Part shown: positions 34,853 to 44,170 of the stretch, piece by piece
How the letters are laid out: each line of letters starts with the position of its first letter
Numbering within the stretch: the first letter of the stretch is position 1
Source of the DNA: DAIDKA01 sp963708865
GTDB lineage: Bacteria; Pseudomonadota; Gammaproteobacteria; Steroidobacterales; Steroidobacteraceae
Assembly (NCBI GenBank): GCA_963708865.1
Contig: CAVPUC010000009.1
Location: 124,001-188,000, forward strand
Length of the DNA: 64,000 bases
Direction: 5' to 3'
The notes under the pieces: generated by a model
Databases searched by the model: none
Seen by the model: only the letters and a program-made list of their open reading frames with translations
What the model was told of the DNA's origin: nothing
Position numbers and translations under genes: made by a program

Positions 34853-35555
34853 CTACCCCGTCAGGATGTGGTTGAGCAGACGGTGCGCGGATTGATAGTC
34901 GGGCACCAGGAGCAAAGCGTGCTCCAGCGCCGCACGGGCCGCAATAGCGTCGCCGCGATCCAGGTACACCTGAGCCAGACCCTGCCAGGCTTCCGCCGCG
35001 CCCCAGGCGGGAATGCGCTCGAGCCCCTGGCGCTCCTGCTCGAATGCGTCCACCGCGCTCTGGAACGATGCCAGCAGCTGCGGCACGCTCGCGGCTCGAG
35101 CGCGCGCTCGCATAGGCCAACTGCGCGGCGAGCAGCCGCACGCGCGGATCCTGCGGCGCCAGCTGCGACGCCTTTTGCATCTGGGCGCGACTGCGCGACG
35201 CCGGCGAACGGCACGCCCACGGTGCGCTCGCGGCTGCGTAAGTCCATGCAGAATGATTGCAGGGCCAGCGCTTCGGCATCTGTCGGTCGGGCGGCCAAGG
35301 CATCGTCAGCCGAATCGATACAGCCGGCGGCGGCGCGCCCCGCGGCGCCGCGCATCCTTGAGCACCTGCGCCTCGCGCAGTGAATGAGGGCGAGGTAGTA
35401 GTTGCGCAGCGGCATCGGTGGCGGCAGCGTCGGTGACCCGCATGGCCACGGCCGCAAGGTCGCGGGCATCCTCCGTATACCAGGCGTACTGGATGCGCGA
35501 TTCGATATCCCGCCAGTCGGGTGCCGCAGCGAGCCGCGGCCGATGACAGACTCAT
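34853..35555 (-). CDS. Tetratricopeptide-repeat protein (several frameshifts)
   Basis: About 230 residues pieced together across at least four frames. The clear C-terminal part ('AWQGLAQVYLDRGDAIAARAALEHALLLVPDYQSAHRLLNHIL' in pieces) is a TPR pair; upstream fragments 'DARDLAAVAMRVTDAA', 'NYYLALIHCA' and 'ARPTDAEALALQSFCMDL' give further helices. The start I prefer is the ATG at 35555 ('MSLSSAAAR'). TPRs mediate protein contacts; no partner is indicated beyond the DUF4389 neighbour. Confidence 0.55.
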
Positions 35556-35623
35556 CGCCGAGAACGAACCGCGAAAGGGGTGCCAGACCGGACATCGGCA
35601 ACATTGTGCCAGAATCATGTGCG

Positions 35624-36463
35624 ATGACACCTCCCATGCCAGGCGCTCATCGACATCGGCGTCAATCTCGGCCACGACAGTTTTGCGGCGGACCGCGAGG
35701 CGGTGATCGCCCGCGCCCGCGCCGCCGGCGTCGTGCAGCTGATCATTACCGGCGCCAGCGCTGCCGGGCCGCGCCAGGCCGCTGGCGCTCGCGCAGGCCG
35801 ATCCGCGGCACCTGTTTGCGACCGCCGGCGTGCATCCGCACCATGCCACGGAACTGGACCAGGAGGTGCTGGCGGAACTTGCGCAACTGGCGCGCGCGCC
35901 CGAGGTGGTGGCGGTGGGGGAATGCGGCCTCGATTACTTTCGCGACTTGTCGCCGCGCGAGGTCCAGCAGCGCGCCTTTCACCAGCAGCTGGAACTGGCG
36001 GCGCGGGTGGGCAAACCGGTGTTCCTGCACGAACGCGATGCCCACGATGATTTCGTCGCCATCGTGCGCGAACACCGCGCCTCCCTGGTGGGCGGCGTCG
36101 CCCATTGTTTCACCGGTACGGCCGCGCAGCTGCAGCGCTATCTGCAACTGGATCTGGCCATCGGCATCACCGGCTGGATCTGCGACGAGCGCCGCGGCGC
36201 GCATCTGCTGGCGCTGGTGCGGGAAATTCCGGCGGCCGCGCTGCTCTTGGAGACCGATGCGCCCTATCTGCTGCCGCGCGACCTGTCGACCCCGCCCCAG
36301 CTCACGGCGCAACGAACCGATGCACCTGCCGCATATCGCGGCGGTGGTGGCGCGGGCCCGGGGCGAGTCGCTGGAGCAGCTGAGTGCCGCGGCGACGCGC
36401 GGCCACTCGGGCGCTGTTCAGGCTCCGAGCCGGGCCGGGCCTGCGCCATCAGACTCGGCCTGA
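35624..36463 (+). CDS. tatD: TatD family metal-dependent hydrolase (several frameshifts)
   Basis: About 270 residues. 'LIDIGVNLGHDSFAADREAV', 'TAGVHPHHATELD' (metal His pair), 'VVAVGECGLDYFRDLSP' (metal Glu), 'PVFLHERDAHDDF' and 'LLLETDAPYLLPRDL' are the TatD motifs. TatD is a Mg-dependent 3'-5' DNA exonuclease linked to DNA quality control. Extra bases lie near 35641 and 35779; the last 60 residues ('RNEPMHLPHIAAVVARARG') are in other frames after about 36310. The end at 36463 assumes one lost C near the stop. Confidence 0.85.
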   Translation: MTPPMPGAHRHRRQSRPRQFCGGPRGGDRPRPRRRRRAADHYRRQRCRAAPGRWRSRRPIRGTCLRPPACIRTMPRNWTRRCWRNLRNWRARPRWWRWGNAASITFATCRRARSSSAPFTSSWNWRRGWANRCSCTNAMPTMISSPSCANTAPPWWAASPIVSPVRPRSCSAICNWIWPSASPAGSATSAAARICWRWCGKFRRPRCSWRPMRPICCRATCRPRPSSRRNEPMHLPHIAAVVARARGESLEQLSAAATRGHSGAVQAPSRAGPAPSDSA

Positions 36464-37055
36464 CGGCCTGGCGCAGGTTGGCCCAGGGCTGATCGAAGGG
36501 ATCGGCGCCGCCCGGCGTGCCGCCTTCGATCAGCGGGAAATCGCGCGGCAGCGAATCCAGCATCAGCGTGCGCTTCGGCAGTCCTTTGGGAAAGCGCGCC
36601 CGGCGGGTAAAGACGATGCGCCCTTCCACCGGCATGTCATCCCCGGCGATGGCCTTGACGGCGGCGATGCGGTCATACAGGGAGCTTTGCGGATTCACGA
36701 AGGTGTAACGATGCGGCCCATCCATGACGGTCCATTCGTTCATCTGGTCGCCGCCAAAGACATTGCCGCGCACATCGCGCAGGTCCAGCACCACCGCGCC
36801 GCGCGTCGTGCGCAGCACAAAATCGACGTGAAAGGCGCTGCCCATGCCATCGGGCACCAGCACATCCACCAGGTGATCGGAACCCACGGCCGCGACCGCC
36901 GCGACCAGCGCACGGCGGGCGCGACGCTGGCGGTACCAGCGCCACAGCCACGACAGCCCCCAGCCCACCACGCCGGCGCCGGCAACCAGCGCCCAGGTGA
37001 TGGGTGGCAGATTGGCCAGCAGATCCACGAACGCTCCCGAATCAGGCTCGGCCAA
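36264..37055 (-). CDS. NERD (nuclease-related) domain membrane protein
   Basis: Up to 263 residues from a TTG. A membrane helix ('PPITWALVAGAGVVGWGLSWL') and basic patch precede a NERD domain: 'VGSDHLVDVLVPDGMGSAFHVDFVL', 'GAVVLDLRDVRGNVFGGD' and 'FVNPQSSLYDRIAAVKAI'. NERD domains resemble restriction-endonuclease folds; catalytic activity is unproven. The open frame runs 200 bases over tatD, which is implausible; dropping one base near 36480 gives a stop at 36449, so the real protein is about 200 residues. It starts right after thrC and may be part of that transcript. Confidence 0.7.
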   Translation of the reverse strand: MAEPDSGAFVDLLANLPPITWALVAGAGVVGWGLSWLWRWYRQRRARRALVAAVAAVGSDHLVDVLVPDGMGSAFHVDFVLRTTRGAVVLDLRDVRGNVFGGDQMNEWTVMDGPHRYTFVNPQSSLYDRIAAVKAIAGDDMPVEGRIVFTRRARFPKGLPKRTLMLDSLPRDFPLIEGGTPGGADPFDQPWANLRQAVRPSLMAQARPGSEPEQRPSGRASPRHSAAPATRPGPAPPPPRYAAGASVRCAVSWGGVDRSRGSR

Positions 37056-37056
37056 C

Positions 37057-38400
37057 TTACGCCAGCCCGGCGCAGGGCGTCCAGGTCCGCCGCAATCTCA
37101 ACCGAACCTGCGCGGGCAATTCAAACAGGCGCGCGCAGCGATCGCCGGCACGGCGACGCTGCGGCCGATCAACGGCTCGACAATCTCGCGGAACTTGGCC
37201 GGATGCGCGGTGGCGAGCAGCGCCCAGCGACCGTTGGCGCGCCGCGCCGGCGACAGACGTGCATACGCTTCCGCGGCGGTCGCGGTATGCGGGCACCACA
37301 CCTGGCCGAACTCCTCGAAGCCGGCACGGATGCGGGCGCGGATCTGCTCATCCGTGACGACCTCCGCGCTGACCGTGGCGCGCAGCTCCGCAAGGTCCGG
37401 GTACAGCGAGCGCAGCCGCTCCAGGTTGCTCGGGTTGCCGACATCCATGGCCGAGGCCAGGGTGGCAATGCTCGCCCGCGGCTCGAACCTGCCGGTTTGC
37501 AGCAGATCCGGCACCGTGCGGTTGAGGTTGTGCGCCAGCACGAACTCGCCAATGGGCATTCCCAGACGCTTCGCCCACAGCCCCGCGACCGCATTGCCAA
37601 GATTGCCGCTGGGCACCACAAAGGATACCGGCTCCCCGTGCTGCGACCAGCCCTTGAGGCTCGCGGCAGCGTAGTAGACCGCCTGCGGCAGCAGGCGCCC
37701 CAAGTTGATGCTGTTGGCCGAGGACAGATCGAAGCGCTCGATTCAGCTGCGCATCCATGAATGCGGCTTTCACCATGCGCTGGCAATCATCGAAGGTGCC
37801 GCGCACCGCGAAGCTCTTGACGTTCTCACCCCAGCAGGTGAGCTGCTGTTCCTGGGTCGGGGACACCAGGCCCTTGGGAAACAGCACCGACACCTCGCAG
37901 CCGGCCTGGCGGTGGAAGGCCGCCGCGACGGCGCCGCCGGTATCCCCGGAGGTGGCGACCAGGATGTTGAGCGGCCGCTGCCCGGGAGTGCGCAGGCGTG
38001 CCATGCACGCCGCCAGAAAGCGCGCGCCAAAATCCTTGAAGGCCGCCGTCGGGCCATGAAAGAGCTCGAGCACGCCAAGGCGCCCGTGCGGGGCAAGCGC
38101 CACCCAGGGCGCGGGAAAATTGAAGGCCTGCGCCAGGATCCGGGGCAGCTCAGCCTCAAGTTCGCTGTCGCGCAGCAGCGGCGCGAGCAGCAGTGCGCCG
38201 ATCCGGGCCAGGCCCGCGGCGGTCAGATACTGATCCGCCGGCATGCCGATCCGCGCGCACAGCGCTGCAGGCTCATGCAGCGGCCACTGCTGCGGCACGT
38301 ACAGGCCCCCATCCGGCGCCAGTCCTTTGAGCAGGGCTTGCGAGAAGCCCGTCGCGGTGGCGCGGGCGGCGGGATCTTGGCGCGAGCTTCGGAACAGCAT
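37057..38400 (-). CDS. thrC: Threonine synthase (two frameshifts)
   Basis: About 446 residues. 'GLAPDGGLYVPQQWP' is the family start, the PLP Lys is in 'HGPTAAFKDFGARFL', the phosphate loop is 'VATSGDTGGAVAAAF', and 'FVVPSGNLGNAVAGLWAKR' follows. It converts O-phosphohomoserine to threonine. The middle breaks near 37744 ('LNERFDLSSANSINLGRLL' once one base is removed), and the last 30 residues shift at about 37130, where GCGCGCGC seems one CG unit too long ('IAARLFELP'). Starts 5 bases after the thrB stop. Confidence 0.9.
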
Positions 38401-38405
38401 GGCAG

Positions 38406-39347
38406 TCAGGGCCCGACGATGCGGGCGCCCGGGGAGTTGATTTCGGTGATCCACTCATCGATGGGCAGCTGGTGGCGCCCGAATTCGGTGCGCATGGCCG
38501 CCAGCACCGCCGCGGCCTGATGCTCCAGCGCCCAGGCGAATACCGTGGGCCCGGCGCCGGAGATCGAGCATCCCAGCGCGCCGGCGGCCATGGCCGCATG
38601 GCGCACATCGGCAAACCCGGGAATCAGGGTCTGGCGCTGCTTCTCGATCACCACATCCTCCAGGGAGGTGCGGATCAGCTCGATGTCATCGGTGTAGCAG
38701 CCGGCGATGAAGCCGGCGAGATGGGCGGTCTGCCACACGAAGTCCGACATCGCCACGCTGCTGCGCAGGATGGAGCGGGCTTCCCGGGTGGACAGGAACA
38801 GATGCGGATGGACCATCACGGCGCGCACCGCGCGCGGCACCGGAATCTGTTTGACGTGCGGATTGTCGATGCCCACGGTCAGCACCAGGCCGCCGAACAG
38901 CGAGGGCGCGATATTGTCGACATGCATGGAACCGGAGGCGACGGCCTCCCCGTGCATGGCGAACTTCAGCAATTCGAGCTTGCTGCACGGCTTGGGCAGC
39001 AGCGCATTGGCGGCCACGACCGCGGCGACCGCCGAGGCCGCCGAACCGCCCAGCCCCGAGCCCAGCGGAATGCCCTTCTCGATTCGCATCTCGAAATCCG
39101 AACGGCAGCTTCAGCGCCTCGCTGCATGGCGAGCACGGCGCGCCCCGCGGTATTCTTTTCGGGATTGCGCGGCAGGTCTACGTTGACGCCGGTGATGCTG
39201 GCGATGGTCACCCCGCGCTGCGACGGTGCGCGTGACCGACACCTTGTCACCCAGCGCATCGACCGCGAAGCCCAGAATGTCGAAGCCGATGGCGACATTG
39301 CCGGCCGAGGCCGGCGCAAAGGCCGTGGCGGAGGTCGTGACGTTCAA
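38406..39347 (-). CDS. thrB: Homoserine kinase (three frameshifts)
   Basis: About 313 residues of the GHMP kinase family. N-terminal 'FAPASAGNVAIGFDILGFA', the ATP loop 'IPLGSGLGGSAASAVAAV' and the C-terminal 'GALGCSISGAGPTVFAW' are diagnostic. It phosphorylates homoserine between ThrA and ThrC. The first third is split: extra bases near 39230 ('VSVTAPSQRGVTIASITG' when removed), 39118 and 39099 ('LPFGFEMRIEKG'). The start is a TTG overlapping the thrA stop (TTGA). Confidence 0.9.
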
Positions 39348-41807
39348 ATATGCGCTCCGAGATAGGCCGACAGCCGCAGCAGATCGGCGAACACGCCGCC
39401 GGCGGTCACCTCGGGACCGGCGCCGGGACCTTGAACGATCAGCGCATTGGCATTGTACCGGCCGGTGGCAAAGCGCACGACATTATCGGTCAGCGCCATG
39501 TTGGCGAACGAATGGCTGCGATCGAGTTCGACCAGCCCCACGGTCGCCTCCCCCTTCGCCGTGATGCGCCCGACGTAACGCAGCACCTTGCCGCGCCCCT
39601 GCGCCGCCTTCAGCCGCTCGTTCATGCCCGCATCAAACTTCGGCAGTCCGCTCATGAACTCCTCGATCGAGGCGCCCGACAGATCCGGGCGGCACCAGGC
39701 TTTCCACCTTCACATCCGCCATCTCCAGCGCCAGCCCCATCTCGCGCCCCAGGATGATGAGCTTGCGCGCCACATCGATGCCGGAGAGGTCGTCACGCGG
39801 ATCAGGCTCCGTGTAACCGCGCTGCTTGGCATCGCGCACGATGTCGGAGAACGCGACGCTGCCGTCGTACACATTGAAGAGGTACGCCAGGGTTCCGGAG
39901 AAGATGCCCTCGATGCTTTCGATCTCATCACCGGTCTCGCGCAGGTCGCGCAGCGTCTGGATGACCGGCAGGCCGGCGCCCGACCGTCGCCTCATATAGA
40001 TAGTGCGCGCCACTGGTGCGGCCCGCGGCCTGGACCTGGCGATAGAACGCGAGCGGGGCACTATTGGCCTTCTTGTTGGGCGTGACCACGTGGATGCCGC
40101 TCGCCAGCCACTGCGGATAGTTGCGGGCCACGGATCTCGCTGGCGGTGCAGTCGATCAGCACCGTGTGCGGCAGGTGATCCACATTCAGATGCTCGACGA
40201 ACTGCTCCAGATCCGCCGCGACTCGAGCCGCTCTTGAATGCCTCGCGCCAATTGCCCAGATCCACCCCTGAATCGCTGAGCAGCATGCGCTCGGTGGCCA
40301 TGATGCCGCGCACCCGCAGGTCAATCTGGAACTGCTCGCGCAGGCGGCTGCTTTGCGAGGCCAGCTGATCCAGCAGTACCCGGCCCACGGTCCCGGGTCC
40401 GATCACGCCGATGGAGAGCGTGTGCGGCGACAGATAGAAGCTCGAGTGCACGGCGCGCAGTGCGCGGGTGGCATCCTTCGCTTCGATCACCACGGAGATG
40501 TTGCGCTCGCTCGCGCCCTGGGCGATGGCGCGGACATTCACCGCCGAGCCGCCCAGGGCATTGAACACCTTGGCCGAGACGCCCGGCATGCCCGCCATGC
40601 CATCGCCGACCACAGCGAGGATCGCCAGGCCGGGATCGACATCGACGCGCTGGATCTGGCCCTCGGTCAGTTCCCGATCGAATGCGCCGCGCACCACGCG
40701 GGCGGCGCGCTCGGCCTCCTCGGCCGGAATCGCGCAGCAGATCGAATGCTCGGAGCTGCCCTGGGAGATCAGGATGACCGAGATGCCCTCTTCGCGCAGC
40801 GCGCCGAACAACCGGTGCGCCGTGCCCGGTACGCCGATCATGCCGGCGCCCTCGACATTGATCAGCGCCACCCCTTCGATGCTGGTGATGCCCTTGACCG
40901 GCAGCGCCGACTCCGGGGCGGCGCAGATCAGGGAACCGGGTTTGTGCGGCGCGAAGGTGTTGCGGATCCAGATCGGAATCTTGCGTCGCACCGCCGGTGC
41001 CATGGTCTGCGGATGGATGACCTTGGCGCCGAAGTACGCCAGTTCCATCGCTTCGTTATAGGACAGCGAATCGATGACCTTGGCATCCGGCACGCGGCGC
41101 GGATCCGCCGACAGCACCCCGTCCACATCGGTCCAGATCTGAATTTCGGCCGCTGCCAGCAACGCACCGAAGATCGAACCGGAGAAGTCGCTGCCATTGC
41201 GGCCGAGCGTGGTCTGCACGCCCTTGCGGTTGGCGGCGATGAAGCCGGTGATGATCAAGGTGCCCTGGAAATCCTCGTCCACCAGCCGATCAATATTCTG
41301 CTGCGACTCGGTCCATTGCACCGCAGGCCCGAGCGAACCCCATTCCACGACGACGATACGGCGCGCATCCATCCAGACGGTCTTGCCGGGCCGCCGGGTG
41401 CGGGACTCAAAGTACTTGTGGAACAGCCGCGTCGACCAGATCTCACCGTACCCGGCGATCAGATCGCGGACATTCTGCGCCGCCGAGCGGGTCAGGAGCA
41501 CGGTGTGCAGGATGCCCTCGATGTCATGGCAGTCCCGATCCATGGCCGACTGGTACAGCGCGGCGGCTGCCGGTGTCAGCAGTGCTCGGGCAATGGTCGC
41601 GTGTCGTTCGCGCAGCGCCTGGACCTCGACCTGGTAGCGCTCATCCTGCTGCTCGGCGAGGTGCACCAGGCGCAGCAGCGCATCGGTGACGCCGCGACAG
41701 GCGGACAGCACCACGCCCAGCCGCTTCTGCGGCTGCGCCTCCAGGATGTCGGCCACGCGCTCGAAACAGGCGGCATCCGCGACGCTCGAGCCGCCGAATT
41801 TGTGCAC
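39344..41807 (-). CDS. thrA: Bifunctional aspartokinase / homoserine dehydrogenase (several frameshifts)
   Basis: About 820 residues. The aspartokinase half has 'HKFGGSSVADAACF', 'GRNGSDFSGSIFGALL' and 'IWTDVDGVLSADPR'; two ACT regions follow ('SIEGVALINVEGAGMIG', 'LAILAVVGDGMAG'); then homoserine dehydrogenase with 'IGVIGPGTVGRVLLDQL', 'VTPNKKANSAPL' and 'SIEGIFSGTLAYLFNVYDG'. It starts and ends the aspartate-to-homoserine branch. Extra bases near 40222, 40132, 39979 and 39687 split the dehydrogenase half. The first usable codon is a GTG, about five residues short of the usual 'SWVVHKFGGSS', which is visible upstream without a start. Confidence 0.92.
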
Positions 41808-41947
41808 GACCCAGCTGTCAACGGCCTGGGAATGGGAATTAAAAGGTGGTGCTTGAGCTCATCTAACGTCTGCTGGGGCGCGCCAAAAAAGGCCGCGTGA
41901 CTCTACTGACGCCGTCGCACCGGCGCAACTTCAAGCATAATTGCCGG

Positions 41948-43014
41948 ATGGAAGCCCTGATTGCACCACTGTTGCCGCTGTATGAGCGCGAGCGACAGGC
42001 CGGACGTGCCGTGGCGCTGGCCGTCGTGGTGCATACCGATGGCTCCACCTATCGCAAACCCGGCGCGCTGATGCTGATCGCGGCCGATGGCGACTATGCC
42101 GGACTGCTCTCCGGGGGCTGCCTGGAATCCGACCTGCATGAGCACGCCGTGCAGGTCATGACCAGCGGCAAGGCCAAGGTGATCACCTATGACACGCGCG
42201 GCAGCGATGATCTGATCTGGGGCCTGGGCGTGGGCTGCGAAGGGCTGATGCAAATCCTGCTGCTGCGGGTCGGGCCGCAAAACGACTGGCAGCCGCTGGA
42301 TCTGTTCGTCGCCGCGCACCGCCGCCACGAGCGCGCGGCCGCCGCATTCGTCATTGCCTCACCCGACAGCGCGCTGCCGCCTGGCAGCGTGATCACTGGC
42401 GCAAGGCTCAGGCGGGCGACCAGTCGCTGCCGCTGCGGGATGCACTGCAGGGGCTGCTGGCGCAGGCACTGCAGAGCGGGCGCCCGAGCGCCCTGGGCGG
42501 CAGCGCCGAGCCGCTGCGGGCGCTGGCGGTACCGCTCGCACTGCCCCCGCGACTGCTGCTGCTGGGCGGCGGTCCGGATGTCCAACCCCTGGTGGAGATC
42601 GCCGCGCGGATGGCCTGGCGTATTACCGTCTACGACCACCGGCCCGCCTATGCCCAGGCGAGCCGCTTCCCGCAGGCCGAACAGGTGCTCCTGGGCCGAC
42701 CGGAGGCGCTGGCGCAGACCCTGGAACTGGACCGTTACGACGCCGCGGTGGTCATGAGTCATCACCTGCCCTCGGATCTGCAGTACCTGCGCGCGCTCGG
42801 CGCGACGCGCATCCCTTATGTGGGTCTGCTCGGGCCGGCCAGACGCCGGGAGAAGCTGCTCACGGACCTGGGCGAGGCGGCGAGCGGCCTGGCGGATCGC
42901 CTGCGCTCGCCGATCGGACTCAACATCGGGGGGCGCGCGCCGGAGTCGGTTGCCCTGTCCATCGTGGCGGAGATCCATGCGCGCCTGGCCGGGGCGCCCG
43001 GTGTCCCCTTCTGA
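41948..43014 (+). CDS. xdhC: XdhC/CoxI family maturation factor (one frameshift)
   Basis: About 355 residues. The XdhC/CoxI N-terminal domain has 'AVVVHTDGSTYRKPGALMLI' and 'GLLSGGCLESDLHEHAVQV'; the C-terminal Rossmann-like XdhC domain has 'LLLLGGGPDVQPLVEIAARM', 'DAAVVMSHHLPSD' and 'YVGLLGPARRREKLL'. Such proteins hold molybdenum cofactor and help to insert the sulfurated form into xanthine dehydrogenase-type enzymes. The halves shift frame near 42395. No molybdoenzyme gene is in the window, but a MocA-like transferase follows two genes on. Confidence 0.85.
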
Positions 43015-43029
43015 GCCGCGCGCCACGCC

Positions 43030-43487
43030 ATGAACGAAACCGAATTCATCCGCGCGCAGCTGGCCGCCGAGCGTGCCCACCTGCGCGACATCCTTGCGGC
43101 CGTGCGCGCGGGAACGCTTAAGGCCGGCCAGGCGCGGCCGGCAGCCGATTACATCGAGTGGGCGCGGCAGCGACTGCTCGCGCAGCTGCAAGCCCACCGC
43201 TGCGCGCTCGAGGCCCTGCCCGCGACCGGCGCCGATACCCGCACGCAACTGGCGAGGGTCGCCGCCGCCGCGCCGGCTCGCCGAGAACGGCACGGTGCGC
43301 CCGCTCAACGCGGTGGCGGAGCGGCTGCTGGCGTTGCTCGATGCCTGGAGCGACTCCCTGGACGCACTCGCCGGCCGGACGCTGCGCATCAGCCACTGGC
43401 GCCAGGCGGCGCGCCTTGAATGCCGACACGATTCTGGAGGAGCGCCAGCGCTACGCCGCGGCGCGCGGCGCGGCGGGACGGCCATGA
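43030..43487 (+). CDS. Unknown helical protein between xdhC and MocA-like gene (two frameshifts)
   Basis: About 150 residues once repaired (extra C near 43275, extra T near 43421). It is almost wholly helical and charged: 'FIRAQLAAERAHLRDILAAV', 'YIEWARQRLLAQLQAHRCAL', 'GTVRPLNAVAERLLALLDAW' and 'NADTILEERQRYAAARG'. No metal-binding or catalytic motif, signal or membrane helix is visible. Tight spacing on both sides (15 bases after xdhC, ATGA overlap with the transferase) suggests a part in molybdenum cofactor maturation; I do not recognise the family. Confidence 0.6.
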
Positions 43488-44101
43488 ATGAGGCGACGAC
43501 TTTGCATGTGATCGTGCTGGCGGCGGGCGCCTCGACCCGGTTCGGCTCGCCCAAGCAGGTGGCAGCGGTGCAGGGCCGGCCGATGCTGCACCTGGCGGTG
43601 GCGCGCGCCGTGGAGGTGGCCGGAGGCTCGGTCACCGTGGTGCTGGGGGCCAACGCTGCGCAGCTCGCCCCGCTGCTGCGCCACACCGGCGCCTCGATGG
43701 TGATCAACCGCGACTGGACCGAAGGCCTGGCCAGCTCCGTGCGCGCGGGCGTCGCCCGGATCCCGGCCGCGGCCGATGGCGCGCTGCTGATGCTCGCCGA
43801 CCAGCCGGCCGTCACCGCCGATGATCTGCGACGCCTGGTGAGCGTGTGGCGGCGGCAGCCCCAGTGCATCGTGGCCGCGCATTACGCGGGCACCGCCGGC
43901 GTGCCCGCCATCTTTCCACGCGAAGACTTCCCCGCCCTCGCCGCCCTGCGCGGCGATGCGGGTGCCCGGGCGCTGTTGAAACGCGGCGGCGAGCGGCTCA
44001 TGCGGGTGCCACTGCCCAGTGCGGCCATCGACATCGATACGCCCGAGGAGCTGGCGAAGCTTGAGAACCCTGAGAATAATCATCCGCTTGGGCGCCCATA
44101 A
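43484..44101 (+). CDS. Molybdenum cofactor cytidylyltransferase-like protein (MocA family)
   Basis: 205 residues of the NTP_transf_3 fold. The nucleotide-binding loop 'LAAGASTRFGSPKQVAAVQG' and 'LLMLADQPAVTADDL' (metal-site Asp) match MocA, which links CMP to molybdopterin. Related proteins use GTP or act on other substrates, so the cofactor form is not certain. Together with xdhC it suggests that the cell makes the cytosine-dinucleotide cofactor used by xanthine- or aldehyde-oxidase type enzymes. The 3' end is followed by a 60-base gap and the sulfite reductase gene. Confidence 0.8.
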   Translation: MNEATTLHVIVLAAGASTRFGSPKQVAAVQGRPMLHLAVARAVEVAGGSVTVVLGANAAQLAPLLRHTGASMVINRDWTEGLASSVRAGVARIPAAADGALLMLADQPAVTADDLRRLVSVWRRQPQCIVAAHYAGTAGVPAIFPREDFPALAALRGDAGARALLKRGGERLMRVPLPSAAIDIDTPEELAKLENPENNHPLGRP

Positions 44102-44170
44102 CTGATTGGTGCGACGCCCCTAACAAGCCGGTATTTTCCACGCCAGCGCTTTCCCCCTATATTGCCGCAG

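Noticed and set aside
41808..41900. A thrL-like attenuator leader peptide before thrA
   Set aside because: A minus-strand frame of seven codons with two Thr codons exists, but it is too short, and no terminator/antiterminator pair is visible.
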